Source: an uncultured Opitutia bacterium (lineage in GTDB: Bacteria > Verrucomicrobiota > Verrucomicrobiia > Opitutales > Opitutaceae). From it: 48,821 nucleotides of DNA. The notes beneath the pieces are model-generated. The model searched no databases and had not been told where the DNA came from. It worked only from the letters and a program-made list of their open reading frames with translations. The position numbers and the translations under genes are program-made. The DNA is taken from NCBI GenBank assembly GCA_903855985.1, contig CAIOAO010000098.1:1-48821 (forward strand), given 5' to 3'. Below, one piece after another: positions 23,957-34,028 of the stretch (position 1 is the stretch's first letter; each line of letters starts with the position of its first letter).

Positions 23957-25648
23957 ATGCCGCTTTCCTCGTCCCTCCTGCAACCGACGGCACTGGCTGA
24001 CAGCGCGCCTGCCGGTGACCTGCGCCGCCGCCTCGAGCTCAATTTCGGCCGCCTGCATGACGCCGAATTTTCCTTCGAGGCCGCCATCACCGCCTTCACG
24101 GCCCGCGAGGCGCCGGGCGACTGGCTGGGGCGCACGCTGCTCGGCCTCACGCTTGATGCGCAGGCGCTCGACCGCGAGTCGCCGCGTACCGAGGAAACCG
24201 TCCGCCGCTGGCCGGAAGCCTGCAACGAGCGCGGTTACATCGGCTTGGTGCATCCCGCGGGTCGGGCGGACGAAAACCAGGTCGGCGGCCACAACGCCAT
24301 GCTGCGCGGCCTGTGCGAATATTACCTCTGGAAAAAGGATCCCCGCGCCCTCGCGGCGATCCGCGGCATCATCAACCACCTGATGCTGCCGACGCGTCCG
24401 CTCTACGGCGCGTATCCCGACCATCTCCTCGACAAGCTGATGGGCGGCCCGGTTTCCGGCCTCACCGTGGCGCACGACGGCGTGTGGCTCGGGCTCTCGA
24501 CGGACATCGGCACGCTCTTCTTCACGCTCGACGGCCTCACCCAGGCTTACCTCGTGGACCCCACGCAGGAGTTGCGGATGCTGATCGAGACGATGATCGC
24601 GCGGTATGCGCAGCTGGATATCATCGCGCTGAGCGCGCAGACCCATGCGACGCTCACGGCGCTGCGCGGCATCCTGCGCTGGCACATGGAGGTGGATGCG
24701 CGGCCGGAGTACCTGCAGATCGTACGGGAGCGTTTCCAGCTCTACCTCGACCAGGCGCGCACGGAGCACCACGCGAATTTCAACTGGTTCGGCCGGCCGG
24801 ACTGGACGGAAAGCTGCGCCATCATCGACTCGTTCATGCTCGGCGTGCAGCTCTGGCAGGTGACGCGCGAGCCGTTCTACCTCGAGGAAGCGCACCGGAT
24901 TTACCACAACGCGATCTGCCACCACCAGCGGCCCAACGGCGGTTTCGGCTGCGATTTCTGCACGGGTTCGAACGGCGACCGCTTTGTCCACGCCTTCAAG
25001 TGGTTCGAGGCGCCGTGGTGCTGCTCGATGCGCGGGGCCGAGGGGCTGTCCTGCGCGGCGCGCTACGCGGCGTTCACCGATCCGGCGGCGCCACGCGGCG
25101 TCTGGTTCCCGTTCTATTTCGAGGGCGCGGTGACGGTGCGCGCGCCGGGCGGTGTGCTCGTCCTCAACGCCACCGGCGAGTATCCCTACGGCGGCAAGAT
25201 CAACTACCAGGTCAAGCAGGCCACCGCCGGCGCACCCTGGCGGCTGCATTTTCTTGTGCCGCCGGGCGTCGACGCGAAATCGTTCGTCGTGAAAAAGGGC
25301 GACACGGCGCTCCCGACGAAACTCGAGAAGGGCTTTGTCGTGGTGGAGACGGCCCTGGCCACCGACGACGTGGTGGCGGTCGAGTTTGCAATCACGCTGG
25401 TGTGCGAGTCCGCGAAGTATCCCACGAACTTCCCCGAGGCGCGGCACTTCATGCACGGCCCGCTGCTGCTCGGCGCGGAGACGGCCACCGCCATTCCGAT
25501 GCCGGCGACGACGGACCTGGCCTACCTGGGCAGCGGACGCTACCAGTGCCGGCGCACGTCGGTGTTGCTCACGCCGATCGACGGAATTACGTATCTGCCC
25601 GAGGCCGTGGCGCGCACGCGAACGCTGCAGGCGGTTTTCTCCCGCTGA
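23957..25648 (+). CDS. GH127-like glycoside hydrolase (beta-L-arabinofuranosidase fold)
   Basis: This 563-residue protein has no signal peptide and a long helical (alpha/alpha)6-type region, ending in a beta-sandwich tail. NWFGRPDWTESCAIIDSF, the CDFCTGSNGDRFVHAF stretch, and WCCSMRGAEGLSCAARY resemble GH127 and its DUF1680 relatives, where paired cysteines bind zinc beside the catalytic site. GH127 releases L-arabinofuranose from short oligosaccharides. The Cys-rich motifs here differ from the standard CCxPxG form, so the exact family and sugar are uncertain. The GH172 and GH43/GH32-like genes follow in the same direction, suggesting one set acting on furanosidic sugars. The start at 23957 is chosen over an upstream in-frame start at 23831. 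Confidence 0.7.
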   Translation: MPLSSSLLQPTALADSAPAGDLRRRLELNFGRLHDAEFSFEAAITAFTAREAPGDWLGRTLLGLTLDAQALDRESPRTEETVRRWPEACNERGYIGLVHPAGRADENQVGGHNAMLRGLCEYYLWKKDPRALAAIRGIINHLMLPTRPLYGAYPDHLLDKLMGGPVSGLTVAHDGVWLGLSTDIGTLFFTLDGLTQAYLVDPTQELRMLIETMIARYAQLDIIALSAQTHATLTALRGILRWHMEVDARPEYLQIVRERFQLYLDQARTEHHANFNWFGRPDWTESCAIIDSFMLGVQLWQVTREPFYLEEAHRIYHNAICHHQRPNGGFGCDFCTGSNGDRFVHAFKWFEAPWCCSMRGAEGLSCAARYAAFTDPAAPRGVWFPFYFEGAVTVRAPGGVLVLNATGEYPYGGKINYQVKQATAGAPWRLHFLVPPGVDAKSFVVKKGDTALPTKLEKGFVVVETALATDDVVAVEFAITLVCESAKYPTNFPEARHFMHGPLLLGAETATAIPMPATTDLAYLGSGRYQCRRTSVLLTPIDGITYLPEAVARTRTLQAVFSR

Positions 25649-25655
25649 TTTTCCC

Positions 25656-26762
25656 ATGACACCCCAATTGATGAACAACCCGCTGGGACAACTGCCGTTC
25701 CAGACCGGCGCGGTGACGCGCATGATCAACGCCGAGAATCCCACCGGCGAAAAGGGCGGCGGCGCCAAATGGGATCCGAACCCCGACGATCCGTTTCTCG
25801 CGCACAGCGGCGCGGCCCAGCACCTCGGCCGCGGCTGGAAGGTGCGGCCGTTCATCAGCCTCAAGGCCGGCGAGACCGCCACGCTGGCGGACATCAAGGG
25901 GCCGGGCTGCATCAACCAGTTCTGGATCACCGCGAGCGCCGAGGAATTCCGCACGCTCGTGCTGCGCATGTACTGGGACAACGAGAAAACGCCGTCGGTT
26001 GAGGCGCCGATGGGGGATTTCTTCGCCATGGGTTTCGACACGCAGCCGCACCAGGTGACCTCGATGCCCGTGGTCGTCGCCCCGCACCGCGGCTGCGGCT
26101 GCTACTGGCAGATGCCGTTCCGCAAGCACGCGCGCATCACGCTGACGAACGACGACAAGAAGGACGTGCGCATCGTGGCGTTCAAGGTGCTCTACAAACT
26201 CCACCCGATCCCGGCCGGCGCCGCGTATTTCCACGCGCAATGGCGCCGCAGCCTGACCACCCGCGAGCATCCCGAGCACACGATCCTCGACGGTGTGAAG
26301 GGCAAGGGGCTCTACGTCGGTACCTATCTCGCCTGGACGGCGCTCTCGCGCGGCTGGTGGGGGGAGGGCGAGGTGAAGTTCTACCTGGATGGCGACAAGG
26401 AGTTTCCGACGATCTGCGACAACGGCACCGAGGATTACTTCGGCGGCGCATGGGGCTTCTTCAAGCACCCGCAGAAGGACCAAGTCGAGCAGGCGTTCAA
26501 CGCGCCGTTCTACGGGATGCCGCTCGCACACACGGGCAGCGCGGACGGCCCGCGCTACTTCAGCCTCTACCGCTGGCACATCTTTGACAGCATCGGCTTC
26601 GCCAAGGACCTGAAGGTTACGGTGCAGACGCTCGGCTGGTGGCCGGGTCACATCTACCAGCCGCTGACGGAGGACGTCGCGTCGACGGCGTTCTGGTACC
26701 AGAACGAGCCGCACGTGGCCTTCCCGAAGTTCCCCACGCTCAACGAACGCTGGCAGCGGTGA
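25656..26762 (+). CDS. GH172 (DUF2961) glycoside hydrolase
   Basis: This 368-residue protein has the DUF2961 core: LADIKGPGCINQFWIT near the start, LRMYWDNEKTPSVEAPMGDFFAMG, and CDNGTEDYFGGAWGF, a diagnostic segment with acidic residues. GH172 enzymes cleave fructofuranosyl or arabinofuranosyl linkages and assemble as trimers or hexamers of jelly-roll folds. No signal peptide is visible, so it may act in the cytoplasm. It starts 7 bases after the GH127-like gene's stop and is probably co-transcribed with it. An upstream frame reading into the previous gene is not used. Confidence 0.85.
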   Translation: MTPQLMNNPLGQLPFQTGAVTRMINAENPTGEKGGGAKWDPNPDDPFLAHSGAAQHLGRGWKVRPFISLKAGETATLADIKGPGCINQFWITASAEEFRTLVLRMYWDNEKTPSVEAPMGDFFAMGFDTQPHQVTSMPVVVAPHRGCGCYWQMPFRKHARITLTNDDKKDVRIVAFKVLYKLHPIPAGAAYFHAQWRRSLTTREHPEHTILDGVKGKGLYVGTYLAWTALSRGWWGEGEVKFYLDGDKEFPTICDNGTEDYFGGAWGFFKHPQKDQVEQAFNAPFYGMPLAHTGSADGPRYFSLYRWHIFDSIGFAKDLKVTVQTLGWWPGHIYQPLTEDVASTAFWYQNEPHVAFPKFPTLNERWQR

Positions 26763-26764
26763 GA

Positions 26765-26869
26765 TTTAACTGCGAATGGACGCGAATAGACGCGAATTCG
26801 GAATCAGAAAGTACGATCACAAATGCTGCGGATTGGATTCGCGTTAATTCGCGTCCATTCGCGGTTAAA
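26765..26869. repeat. REP-like inverted repeat ahead of the GH43-like gene
   Basis: Arms 26765-26797 and 26837-26869 are inverted copies matching at 30 of 33 bases, with a 39-base loop. Each arm has repeated GCGAAT-type words. The right arm ends two bases before the start codon of the next gene, so transcripts would carry a large hairpin at the ribosome entry. Its architecture resembles the repeat at 36791-36856. Confidence 0.85.
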
Positions 26870-26871
26870 AA

Positions 26872-27825
26872 ATGACCTCCAAGCCCGACTACCAGTGCTA
26901 CCTTGATGCGATCGCGCGGCAGCGGGCGCACCAGGAGGACTGGCTGAAGGTGGGTTACGCGCCGCTGGGGTTTTACCTGAAGGATTTCTGCCTGCACGAG
27001 GCGGGCGGCATCTGGCACCTTTATCACATCGCGGGCACCCCGGGCGTCAGCTGCTGCCTGCCGGGCAATGAGATCTGGTTCGGCCACGCGAGTACGAAGG
27101 ATTTTGTCACCTGGGAGACGCACGAGCCGTGCTTCTTCATCAACCCGGGCGGATGGGACCACGGGCACGTGTTCGCGCCGTATGTCATTTCGCACGGCGG
27201 CAAACACTGGATGTTCTACACGGGTGTGGCGACGGACAACACGCAGCGCATCGGCGTGGCGACTTCGACGGATCTCCAGCACTGGCAGCGGGTGGGCGAC
27301 CGACCGGTGATCCGGCCAGAGGAGTATGGCTGGGCTTTTTGTCCGACCACCGGCGGGGCGGCGTGCCGCGATGCGCACGTGATCGCGCACGAGGGCGGGT
27401 GGCAGATGTATTACACGGCGGTCACGAAGGACGGACGCGGCTGCGTGGCCCGGGCCTCGTCGCGCGACCTGCTGACTTGGAAAGACGAGGGCATCGCCTA
27501 CGCCTTCTCCGGCTGGAACCAGTGTGAGTCGTGCAACGTGCAAAAAAGCGACGACGGTCGCTGGCAGCTGTTCTTCGGCGGGCACCACGCGTGGAGCTAC
27601 GTCGAGTCGGACAACCCGCTCCGTTGGCCGGACGTGAAGCCGCAGGTCCTGCGCGCCGATATCACTGGCATGGAAGTCGTCGCCCGCCGCGGGAACCGCT
27701 GGCTCGTCGCCTATTTCGGCCTGCGCTATTACCGCCTGCTGCTCGGCGTGCTCGACTGGTCGGCAGCGGAGCCGACCATCACCCAGTTCACGGATCAATC
27801 CGGGTTGCGGGAATTTGGCCTCTAG
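26872..27825 (+). CDS. Glycoside hydrolase, five-bladed propeller (GH43/GH32-like)
   Basis: This 317-residue protein has repeated propeller blades, such as GIWHLYHIAG, KHWMFYTGVATD, GGWQMYYTAVTKDGRG and GRWQLFFGGHH, with a WETHEP and ARASSRDLLTW frame typical of GH43/GH32/GH68-type sequences. A DAHVIAHEGGWQMYYTA segment may carry a catalytic acidic residue. Substrate is not clear; arabinofuranosides or fructans would fit the neighbouring GH127-like and GH172 genes. The start codon has no Shine-Dalgarno motif and lies directly after the arm of an inverted repeat. No signal peptide is visible. Confidence 0.75.
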   Translation: MTSKPDYQCYLDAIARQRAHQEDWLKVGYAPLGFYLKDFCLHEAGGIWHLYHIAGTPGVSCCLPGNEIWFGHASTKDFVTWETHEPCFFINPGGWDHGHVFAPYVISHGGKHWMFYTGVATDNTQRIGVATSTDLQHWQRVGDRPVIRPEEYGWAFCPTTGGAACRDAHVIAHEGGWQMYYTAVTKDGRGCVARASSRDLLTWKDEGIAYAFSGWNQCESCNVQKSDDGRWQLFFGGHHAWSYVESDNPLRWPDVKPQVLRADITGMEVVARRGNRWLVAYFGLRYYRLLLGVLDWSAAEPTITQFTDQSGLREFGL

Positions 27826-27913
27826 GCGCGCACCCTGATCCGCCCCGCCGGATTGGGGGAAGGTGGAAGGAATTGTCATCGCCGGGCCGGCCGGGTTTCA
27901 CTCAGGTACTGCC

Positions 27914-29217
27914 ATGACTTTTCCCCGCCTGATCCTCCGCCCGCTGCTGGTCCTGGCCGCCCTCGTGGCGGGGTCTGGACCCGGCCGGGCCGCGTCCACT
28001 CCGACGACTCCGCTCACGGCCGAGGAGCAGCGGCTCATCGCCGCGGTGGAGGCAGGGAAAGATGACTTTGGGTCGGCGCTCGGGCAGGCGGTGCAGATTG
28101 ACAGCGCGACGGAGAACCTGGCGGGCGTCCGGCAGCTGGGGGAGCTCTTCGCGCAGCAGCTGACGGAGCTGGGTTTTGAGAGCCGCTTCGTGCCGTTGCC
28201 GGCTTCGACCGGCCGCGCGGGTCACCTCGTCGCCGAACATCGCGGGACCAAGGGCCAGCGCGTCCTGCTCATTGGCCACCTCGACACGGTTTATCCGGGT
28301 GCGAATTTCACGCGGGCCGGCGACGAGGTTGCCGGCGCGGGCGTGGCGGACATGAAGGGTGGCGACATTGTCATGCTCCACGCACTGCGTGCCTTGCACC
28401 GGGCCGGGCTGTTGGCCGACACGCAGATCACGGTCGTCATGGACGGCGATGAGGAAGCGGTGGGCAATCCCAGCAACTTTGCCGGCGGGAGTTGCTTAAC
28501 GCCGCGAAGCACAGCGACCTGGCCCTCGCGTTTGAATCGGCGATCGGCAACACGGGCACGGTGGCCCGCCGGGGTTACGCCGGGTGGACGCTCGAGGTGC
28601 AGGGCGCCACGGGACATTCCGGGGGCATTTTCTCGGCTGCGGTCGGCAGCGGGTCGGTGTTCGAGACCGCCCGCATCCTGCAGGGATTTTATGAGCAGCT
28701 GCGCCAGCTGGACGGCGTGACCATCAATCCGGCGCTGATCGCCGGCGGTGCCGAGGCCGAGCTGACGCGCACGGGCGGCACGGTGGCGGGCAAGGCGAAC
28801 ATCATCGCGCAACGGACGCTCGTGCGTGGCGACCTCCGCTGCCTGAGTGCGGCGCAATTCGCCGAGGCCCGCGCCCGGATGCAGGCGGTGGTGGCCAAGT
28901 CTCTGCCCCGCACGTCCGCCGTGCTTACGTTTCTCGACGACATGTATCCGCCGATGGACGCGACGCCGCAGAACTACGCGCTGCTCGCGCAGCTCGACCA
29001 GGTTAGCCGCGACCTCGGCTATGCGGAAATCACCGCGTTCGACCCGCGCGCCCGCGGTGCCGGAGATATTGCGTTTGTCTCCCCGCCCTTGCCGGGGCTG
29101 GACGGACTCGGGTTGGGCGGGGCCGGCGAGCACACGACGCACGAGACGGCTTCGATCGCGCGCGCGCCCGAGCTGGTGAAGCGCTCGGCGCTGCTGATCT
29201 ACCGGCTGACGCGCTAA
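27914..29217 (+). pseudogene. M20-family metallopeptidase with a single-base frameshift
   Basis: The gene codes for a secreted M20 (glutamate carboxypeptidase-like) zinc hydrolase, with signal peptide MTFPRLILRPLLVLAALVAG. GHLDTVYPG (His-Asp), DMKGGD and DGDEEAVG give the metal and catalytic residues, and EHTTHETAS a C-terminal metal histidine. The first frame is sound to Ala190 (28481-28483) and then loses similarity. The rest continues in another frame with ELLNAAKHSDLALAFESA and the dimerisation domain. One missing base in the CC/CGG stretch near 28483 restores it. Either a recent inactivating mutation or a sequencing error fits; the downstream part shows no other decay. Confidence 0.85.
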
Positions 29218-29224
29218 GCGGTAC

Positions 29225-30484
29225 TCACAGCCACCAGCATGCCACGGCTCCCGCGGCGGCGGTGAGGCCGAGGACGACGGAGACCTGCTTCCGCAGCACG
29301 GGCGAACCGAGGCTGATGGCGAAGCCGGCCTTGAGGAGCGAGTTGGCCACGGCGGCGATGACGATGGCCTGCGTGGCGAGATGGAGCGGGACGGCGCCGC
29401 TGGTGTGGTTGCCCGTGACGGAGAGGGAAATCGCGTCCATGTCCGTGAGGCCGGAGATGAAGCTCAGCGGCAGGAGGCTGGAGTGCAGCAGGTTCAGGCT
29501 GGTGAGCGCCTTGACCAGGAAGCCGATGGCCGCGTACAGCAGGGCAAACTTGATGGCCAGCTTGAGGCTGAGCGGGTTTCCAATCTGGGGCGTGGTGACC
29601 TCGCCCTTGCCCGGCTGGCGGCGGAACCAGAGCCACGCGCCGTAGATCACGCCCGGCAGGGCCATCAGCGCAAACGGGGCGACGAGGGTGAAGGCGAGCT
29701 CGAGGTTGAGCACGCCGACGGTCACGGCCACCCGGGCCAGCATCACGCTGCAGGACACCACGACCGCCAGCGAGTAGTGCTCGGAAAAAACGGGGTCATC
29801 CTTGCTGCGCCGGCTGAAGGCGAGGGTGGTGGCGGTGCTGGAGGCGAGTCCGCCGAAGAAACTCGTGATGAGCAGCCCGGCCCGGGTGCCGAGCAGGCGT
29901 ACCGCGATGTAGCCCAGAAAACCCAGCCCCGAGATCAGCACGACCAGCAGCCAGGTGGTGTACGGGTTGAAGGCGCCATACGGACCGAAGTTACGGTTCG
30001 GCACGAGCGGCAGGATGACGCCGGTGATGGCCACGAACTGCAGCGTGGCGCGGACATCATCGGCGGTGAACCGCTTGGTCCAGGCATGCAGCGGCTGTTT
30101 CACGCCCAGCAGGACGACCGTGGTAGCGGCAATCAGCACGGCGGCCTGGGTTTGTTTCCAGTACACGAGGGCGCCGACCAGCACGGTCAGGAGGGCCGAG
30201 GCAAAGGTCGTGCCGCCGGGGCGGGTCTCCGACGGCGTCTTGGCCATGGCGACCACCTGGTGCGCGCCGACCAGCAGGAACGTCACCGTGAGCAGCAGGG
30301 GCGCCAGCGACTCGTTGAGGAACGCGCTGCTGCACCCCAGCATGGCCCACAGGGCGTACGTGCGCACGCCGCCGAAATCCACGTTGCCCTCCGGAGTGGC
30401 GGTCTGGTCGCTCCATTGCCGGATCAGCCCCACCAGGGCGCCGAGGCAGGCGCTGACGATGATCGAGACAAGCAGGGTGGTCAC
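29225..30484 (-). CDS. MgtC/SapB-like membrane protein with DUF4010 domain
   Basis: This protein of about 419 residues has many hydrophobic helices. The N-terminal third resembles MgtC/SapB (GALVGLIRQWSDQ, with FGGVRTYALWAMLG); the C-terminal part resembles DUF4010 (GLLITSFFGGLASSTATTLAF, and the SFISGLTDMDAISLSV stretch). Function is unknown; MgtC alone is linked to magnesium and membrane-ATPase control in pathogens, but the MgtC-DUF4010 form is a separate, widespread group. A GTG start at 30484 is chosen to keep the MgtC-like start; an ATG at 30547 would add a Pro-rich 21-residue head. It is divergent from lysS and converges on the M20 gene. Confidence 0.83.
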   Translation of the reverse strand: MTTLLVSIIVSACLGALVGLIRQWSDQTATPEGNVDFGGVRTYALWAMLGCSSAFLNESLAPLLLTVTFLLVGAHQVVAMAKTPSETRPGGTTFASALLTVLVGALVYWKQTQAAVLIAATTVVLLGVKQPLHAWTKRFTADDVRATLQFVAITGVILPLVPNRNFGPYGAFNPYTTWLLVVLISGLGFLGYIAVRLLGTRAGLLITSFFGGLASSTATTLAFSRRSKDDPVFSEHYSLAVVVSCSVMLARVAVTVGVLNLELAFTLVAPFALMALPGVIYGAWLWFRRQPGKGEVTTPQIGNPLSLKLAIKFALLYAAIGFLVKALTSLNLLHSSLLPLSFISGLTDMDAISLSVTGNHTSGAVPLHLATQAIVIAAVANSLLKAGFAISLGSPVLRKQVSVVLGLTAAAGAVACWWL

Positions 30485-30587
30485 GGCAGGGCAGGGTGGC
30501 CCATTGCGCCGGGGCGCGCAAGGCGGAGGTGGCGGTGCAAAATCCATTTGCGCCACGCCTTCCCGCATGGCTATTTCATCGGGTTCC

Positions 30588-32063
30588 ATGAGCGACACCC
30601 ACTCCGATATCTCCCATGACCAGCATGCCGTGCGGCGGCAGAAGCTGGTCGAAATGCGCGCGGCGGGGACCGATCCGTTCCGCGCCAGCTTCGCGACCAC
30701 GCATTTCTCGGGTGAGGCGATCAAGACCTACGTCGAGGGCCAGGACAACGCGGTGACGGTGGCCGTCGCCGGCCGGCTCGTGACCATGCGCGACATGGGC
30801 AAGAGCCAGTTCGTCAAGATTCTCGACCAGCAGGGCCAGATCCAGCTGTACGTGAAGAAGGACGTGATCGGCGACGACGCCTACGCGGCGTTCAAGAAGC
30901 TCGACCTCGGCGACATCGTCGGGGCGAAGGGCACGCTCTTTAAGACGAAGACCGGCGAGATCACGGTGCGGGTGGACACCTATACCCTCGTCAGCAAGGC
31001 GCTGCGCCCGCTGCCCGAGAAGTGGCACGGGCTGAGCGATCCGGAGCAGGTTTACCGCCAGCGCTACCTCGATTTGATCGTCAACGAGGAGTCGCGGAAG
31101 CGGCTGATGCTGCGCTCGCGCATCGTCTCGCACATCCGGCGCTTCCTCGAGGACCAGAAGTTCATTGAGGTGGAGACGCCGATCCTCGAGAGCACGGCGG
31201 GCGGCGCGGCGGCGCGGCCGTTCGTGACGCACCACAACGCCCTCAACGCCGATTTTTTCCTGCGCATCGCGACGGAGCTCCGGCTCAAGCGCCTGCTCGT
31301 CGGCGGTTACGACCGCGTGTTCGAGATCGGCCGCATCTTCCGCAACGAGGGCGTTTCGCGGAAGCACAACCCCGAGTTCACCATGCTCGAGGTTTACCAG
31401 GCCTACAGCGACTACCGCGGCATGATGGTCCTGATCAAGGACCTGCTGACGACGCTTTGCCTTGACGTGCTCGGCACGAGCGAGATCAAGCACGCCCCGA
31501 GCGGGCAGGTGATCAACTTTGGCGGGCCGTGGCGCGAGGTGAAGTACAAGGACCTCATCCGCGAAACGACCGGCGACGCGGGCTGGTTCGAGCGCTCGAA
31601 GGCGGACAAGACCGCCGGCGCCGAGAAGCTCGGTCTCTCCATCCATCCGGGGTGGGAGGAGTTTGAGATCACGAACGAGATCTTCTCCAAGAAGATCGAG
31701 CCGAACCTGATCCAGCCGACTTTCGTGACGCACCTGCCGAAGGAACTCTGCCCGCTGGCGAAGCTCACCCCCGACGACCCGACGACGCTCGACGTGTTCG
31801 AGCTCTGCATCGGCGGCATGGAGGTGGCGCCCGCGTACTCCGAGCAGAACGACCCGGACGTGCAGCGTGCGATGTTCGAGGCGCAGGCCGGCGAGGAGAA
31901 GCAGAACATCGACCAGGACTTCCTGCTCGCCCTCGAGCACGGCATGCCGCCGGCCGGCGGCATGGGCGTGGGCATTGACCGCCTCTGCATCCTGCTCACC
32001 GGCGCCGAGAGCATCCGGGACGTGATCCTGTTTCCCCAGCTGCGATCCGCGGACAAACCCTGA
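30588..32063 (+). CDS. lysS: Lysyl-tRNA synthetase (class II)
   Basis: This 491-residue enzyme charges tRNA-Lys. The N-terminal OB fold binds the anticodon (VAGRLVTMRDMGKSQFVKI), and the class II core carries motif 2 in FRNEGVSRKHNPEFTMLEVYQAY and motif 3 in GGMGVGIDRL. ATG at 30588 is chosen; an in-frame ATG at 30567 is a close alternative. The large open frame upstream is a shadow in the divergent gene. LolC/E and LolD genes follow downstream; the gap between holds a repeated sequence. Confidence 0.97.
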   Translation: MSDTHSDISHDQHAVRRQKLVEMRAAGTDPFRASFATTHFSGEAIKTYVEGQDNAVTVAVAGRLVTMRDMGKSQFVKILDQQGQIQLYVKKDVIGDDAYAAFKKLDLGDIVGAKGTLFKTKTGEITVRVDTYTLVSKALRPLPEKWHGLSDPEQVYRQRYLDLIVNEESRKRLMLRSRIVSHIRRFLEDQKFIEVETPILESTAGGAAARPFVTHHNALNADFFLRIATELRLKRLLVGGYDRVFEIGRIFRNEGVSRKHNPEFTMLEVYQAYSDYRGMMVLIKDLLTTLCLDVLGTSEIKHAPSGQVINFGGPWREVKYKDLIRETTGDAGWFERSKADKTAGAEKLGLSIHPGWEEFEITNEIFSKKIEPNLIQPTFVTHLPKELCPLAKLTPDDPTTLDVFELCIGGMEVAPAYSEQNDPDVQRAMFEAQAGEEKQNIDQDFLLALEHGMPPAGGMGVGIDRLCILLTGAESIRDVILFPQLRSADKP

Positions 32064-32128
32064 AACGTCCGAAAGAAGAAATCTAGAAACCCGGCCCCGT
32101 TTCATCTTTCCCAAGTTTCGACGGTTTC
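32062..32128. repeat. Imperfect inverted repeat after lysS
   Basis: Arms 32062-32090 and 32099-32128 are imperfect inverted copies around an 8-base GC loop; both include GAAAC and GAAAG-type words. GTTTCATCTTTCC and GTTTCATCTTTTCC also form a direct repeat. It may be a decayed palindromic element or a weak transcript end. Confidence 0.4.
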
Positions 32129-32142
32129 ATCTTTTCCGCCCC

Positions 32143-33361
32143 ATGCCCTGGTACCTCTACCTCGCGATCAAGCAGCTGTTCCCGACGGGACGGCGGTTTC
32201 CGTTCTTCACGGCGATCTCGGTGGTGAGCGTTTCGCTCGGCGTGGCCCTGCTGATCGTGGTCCTCGGGGTGATGGGCGGCTTCGGCTACCAGATCCGCGC
32301 GATGATCACGGACACGGAGGGCGAGATCCAGATCAAGTCCCGGGGGCTGATCAGCGACTACCCGGGCGTGGTGAAAAAGGTCGCGGCGGTGCCCGGCGTC
32401 GCCGGCGCCACGCCGTACGCGGCGGGCATGCTGATGGTGCAGTACCAGAACAAGCCGGCTTTCCCGCAGATGCGCGGCCTTGATCTCGCCAGCATCGACC
32501 GGGTGGTGTCGCTGGGGAAATTCGTCCGGATCGGTTCGCTGGAGGCCCTCGACGATGACTCGGTCATCCTGAGCGGCGGGCTGGCGGACGCGCTCGGCGT
32601 GCGCCTCGGCGCGATGGTGGACATTTACACGCCGCTGATGCTGGCGAAGAAGGACGGCGAGGTCATCCTCCCGCGCACGGCGCGCGTCGTGGGCATCCTC
32701 GAGATCGGGCACCAGCAACTCGACAGCTCCACCCTCTATTGCACGCTGCGGATGGCGCAGGACCTCTACGGCCTTGGCCGCGACGTGCACGGCATCAACC
32801 TCCGCGTCGCACCCGGTGCGCGGGAGGAAGAGGTGGCCGCGCGGGTGAACGCGATCCTGCCGGACGAGGTGCGGGCGTTTTCGTGGCGGGACAGCTTTGC
32901 GGACTTCCTCTGGGTCCTGCAGTTGGAGAAGAACATGATGATGTTCGTGCTGCTGTTCGTGGTGTTGGTGGCCGCCTTCCTGACGATGAGCCTGCTGCTG
33001 GTGCTCGTCCTGAAAAAGACCCGCGAGATCGGCCTGCTCGGGGCGCTCGGCGCCAGCCGGCGGCAGATTGCACTCTGTTTCTGCCTGCAGGGTGTCGGCG
33101 TGGGCGTGGTGGGCACGGGCCTCGGGCTCGCCCTGGGTTTCACCGTGCTGCATTTCCGCAATGACCTTGTGCGGGCGATCACGCACCTGACGGGTGGCCA
33201 GGAGCTGCTGGCGCGGTTTTACCAGTTCAGCGAACTGCCGGAGCATCTGGAAAACCGCGACCTGGCGCTCATCGTGGTGTCGGCGCTCGTACTCTCGACG
33301 CTGGCCGGAATCATTCCCGCGGTGATGGCGGCGCGGCTCAAACCGGTGGAGGCCCTGCGCA

Positions 33362-33369
<8 letters not shown>
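32143..33369 (+). CDS. Lipoprotein-releasing ABC transporter permease, LolC/LolE type
   Basis: This 408-residue inner-membrane protein extracts lipoproteins for transfer to the outer membrane. It has one N-terminal transmembrane helix (ISVVSVSLGVALLIVVLGVMGGF), a periplasmic domain of about 200 residues, and three C-terminal helices with the FtsX-like motif TREIGLLGALGASRRQI. One gene probably serves as a homodimer (LolF-like), since no second permease follows. The stop overlaps the LolD start by 8 bases. The lolC-lolD pair after lysS is functionally unrelated to it. Confidence 0.9.
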
Positions 33370-34018
<649 letters not shown>

Positions 34019-34028
34019 GGCCGGGGCG

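Noticed and set aside
28492-29217. The second half of the M20 gene as a separate gene starting at a TTG.
   Set aside because: Its first residues continue the same protein family as the first half, and one base restores a single frame. A separate gene would lack the zinc-binding half.
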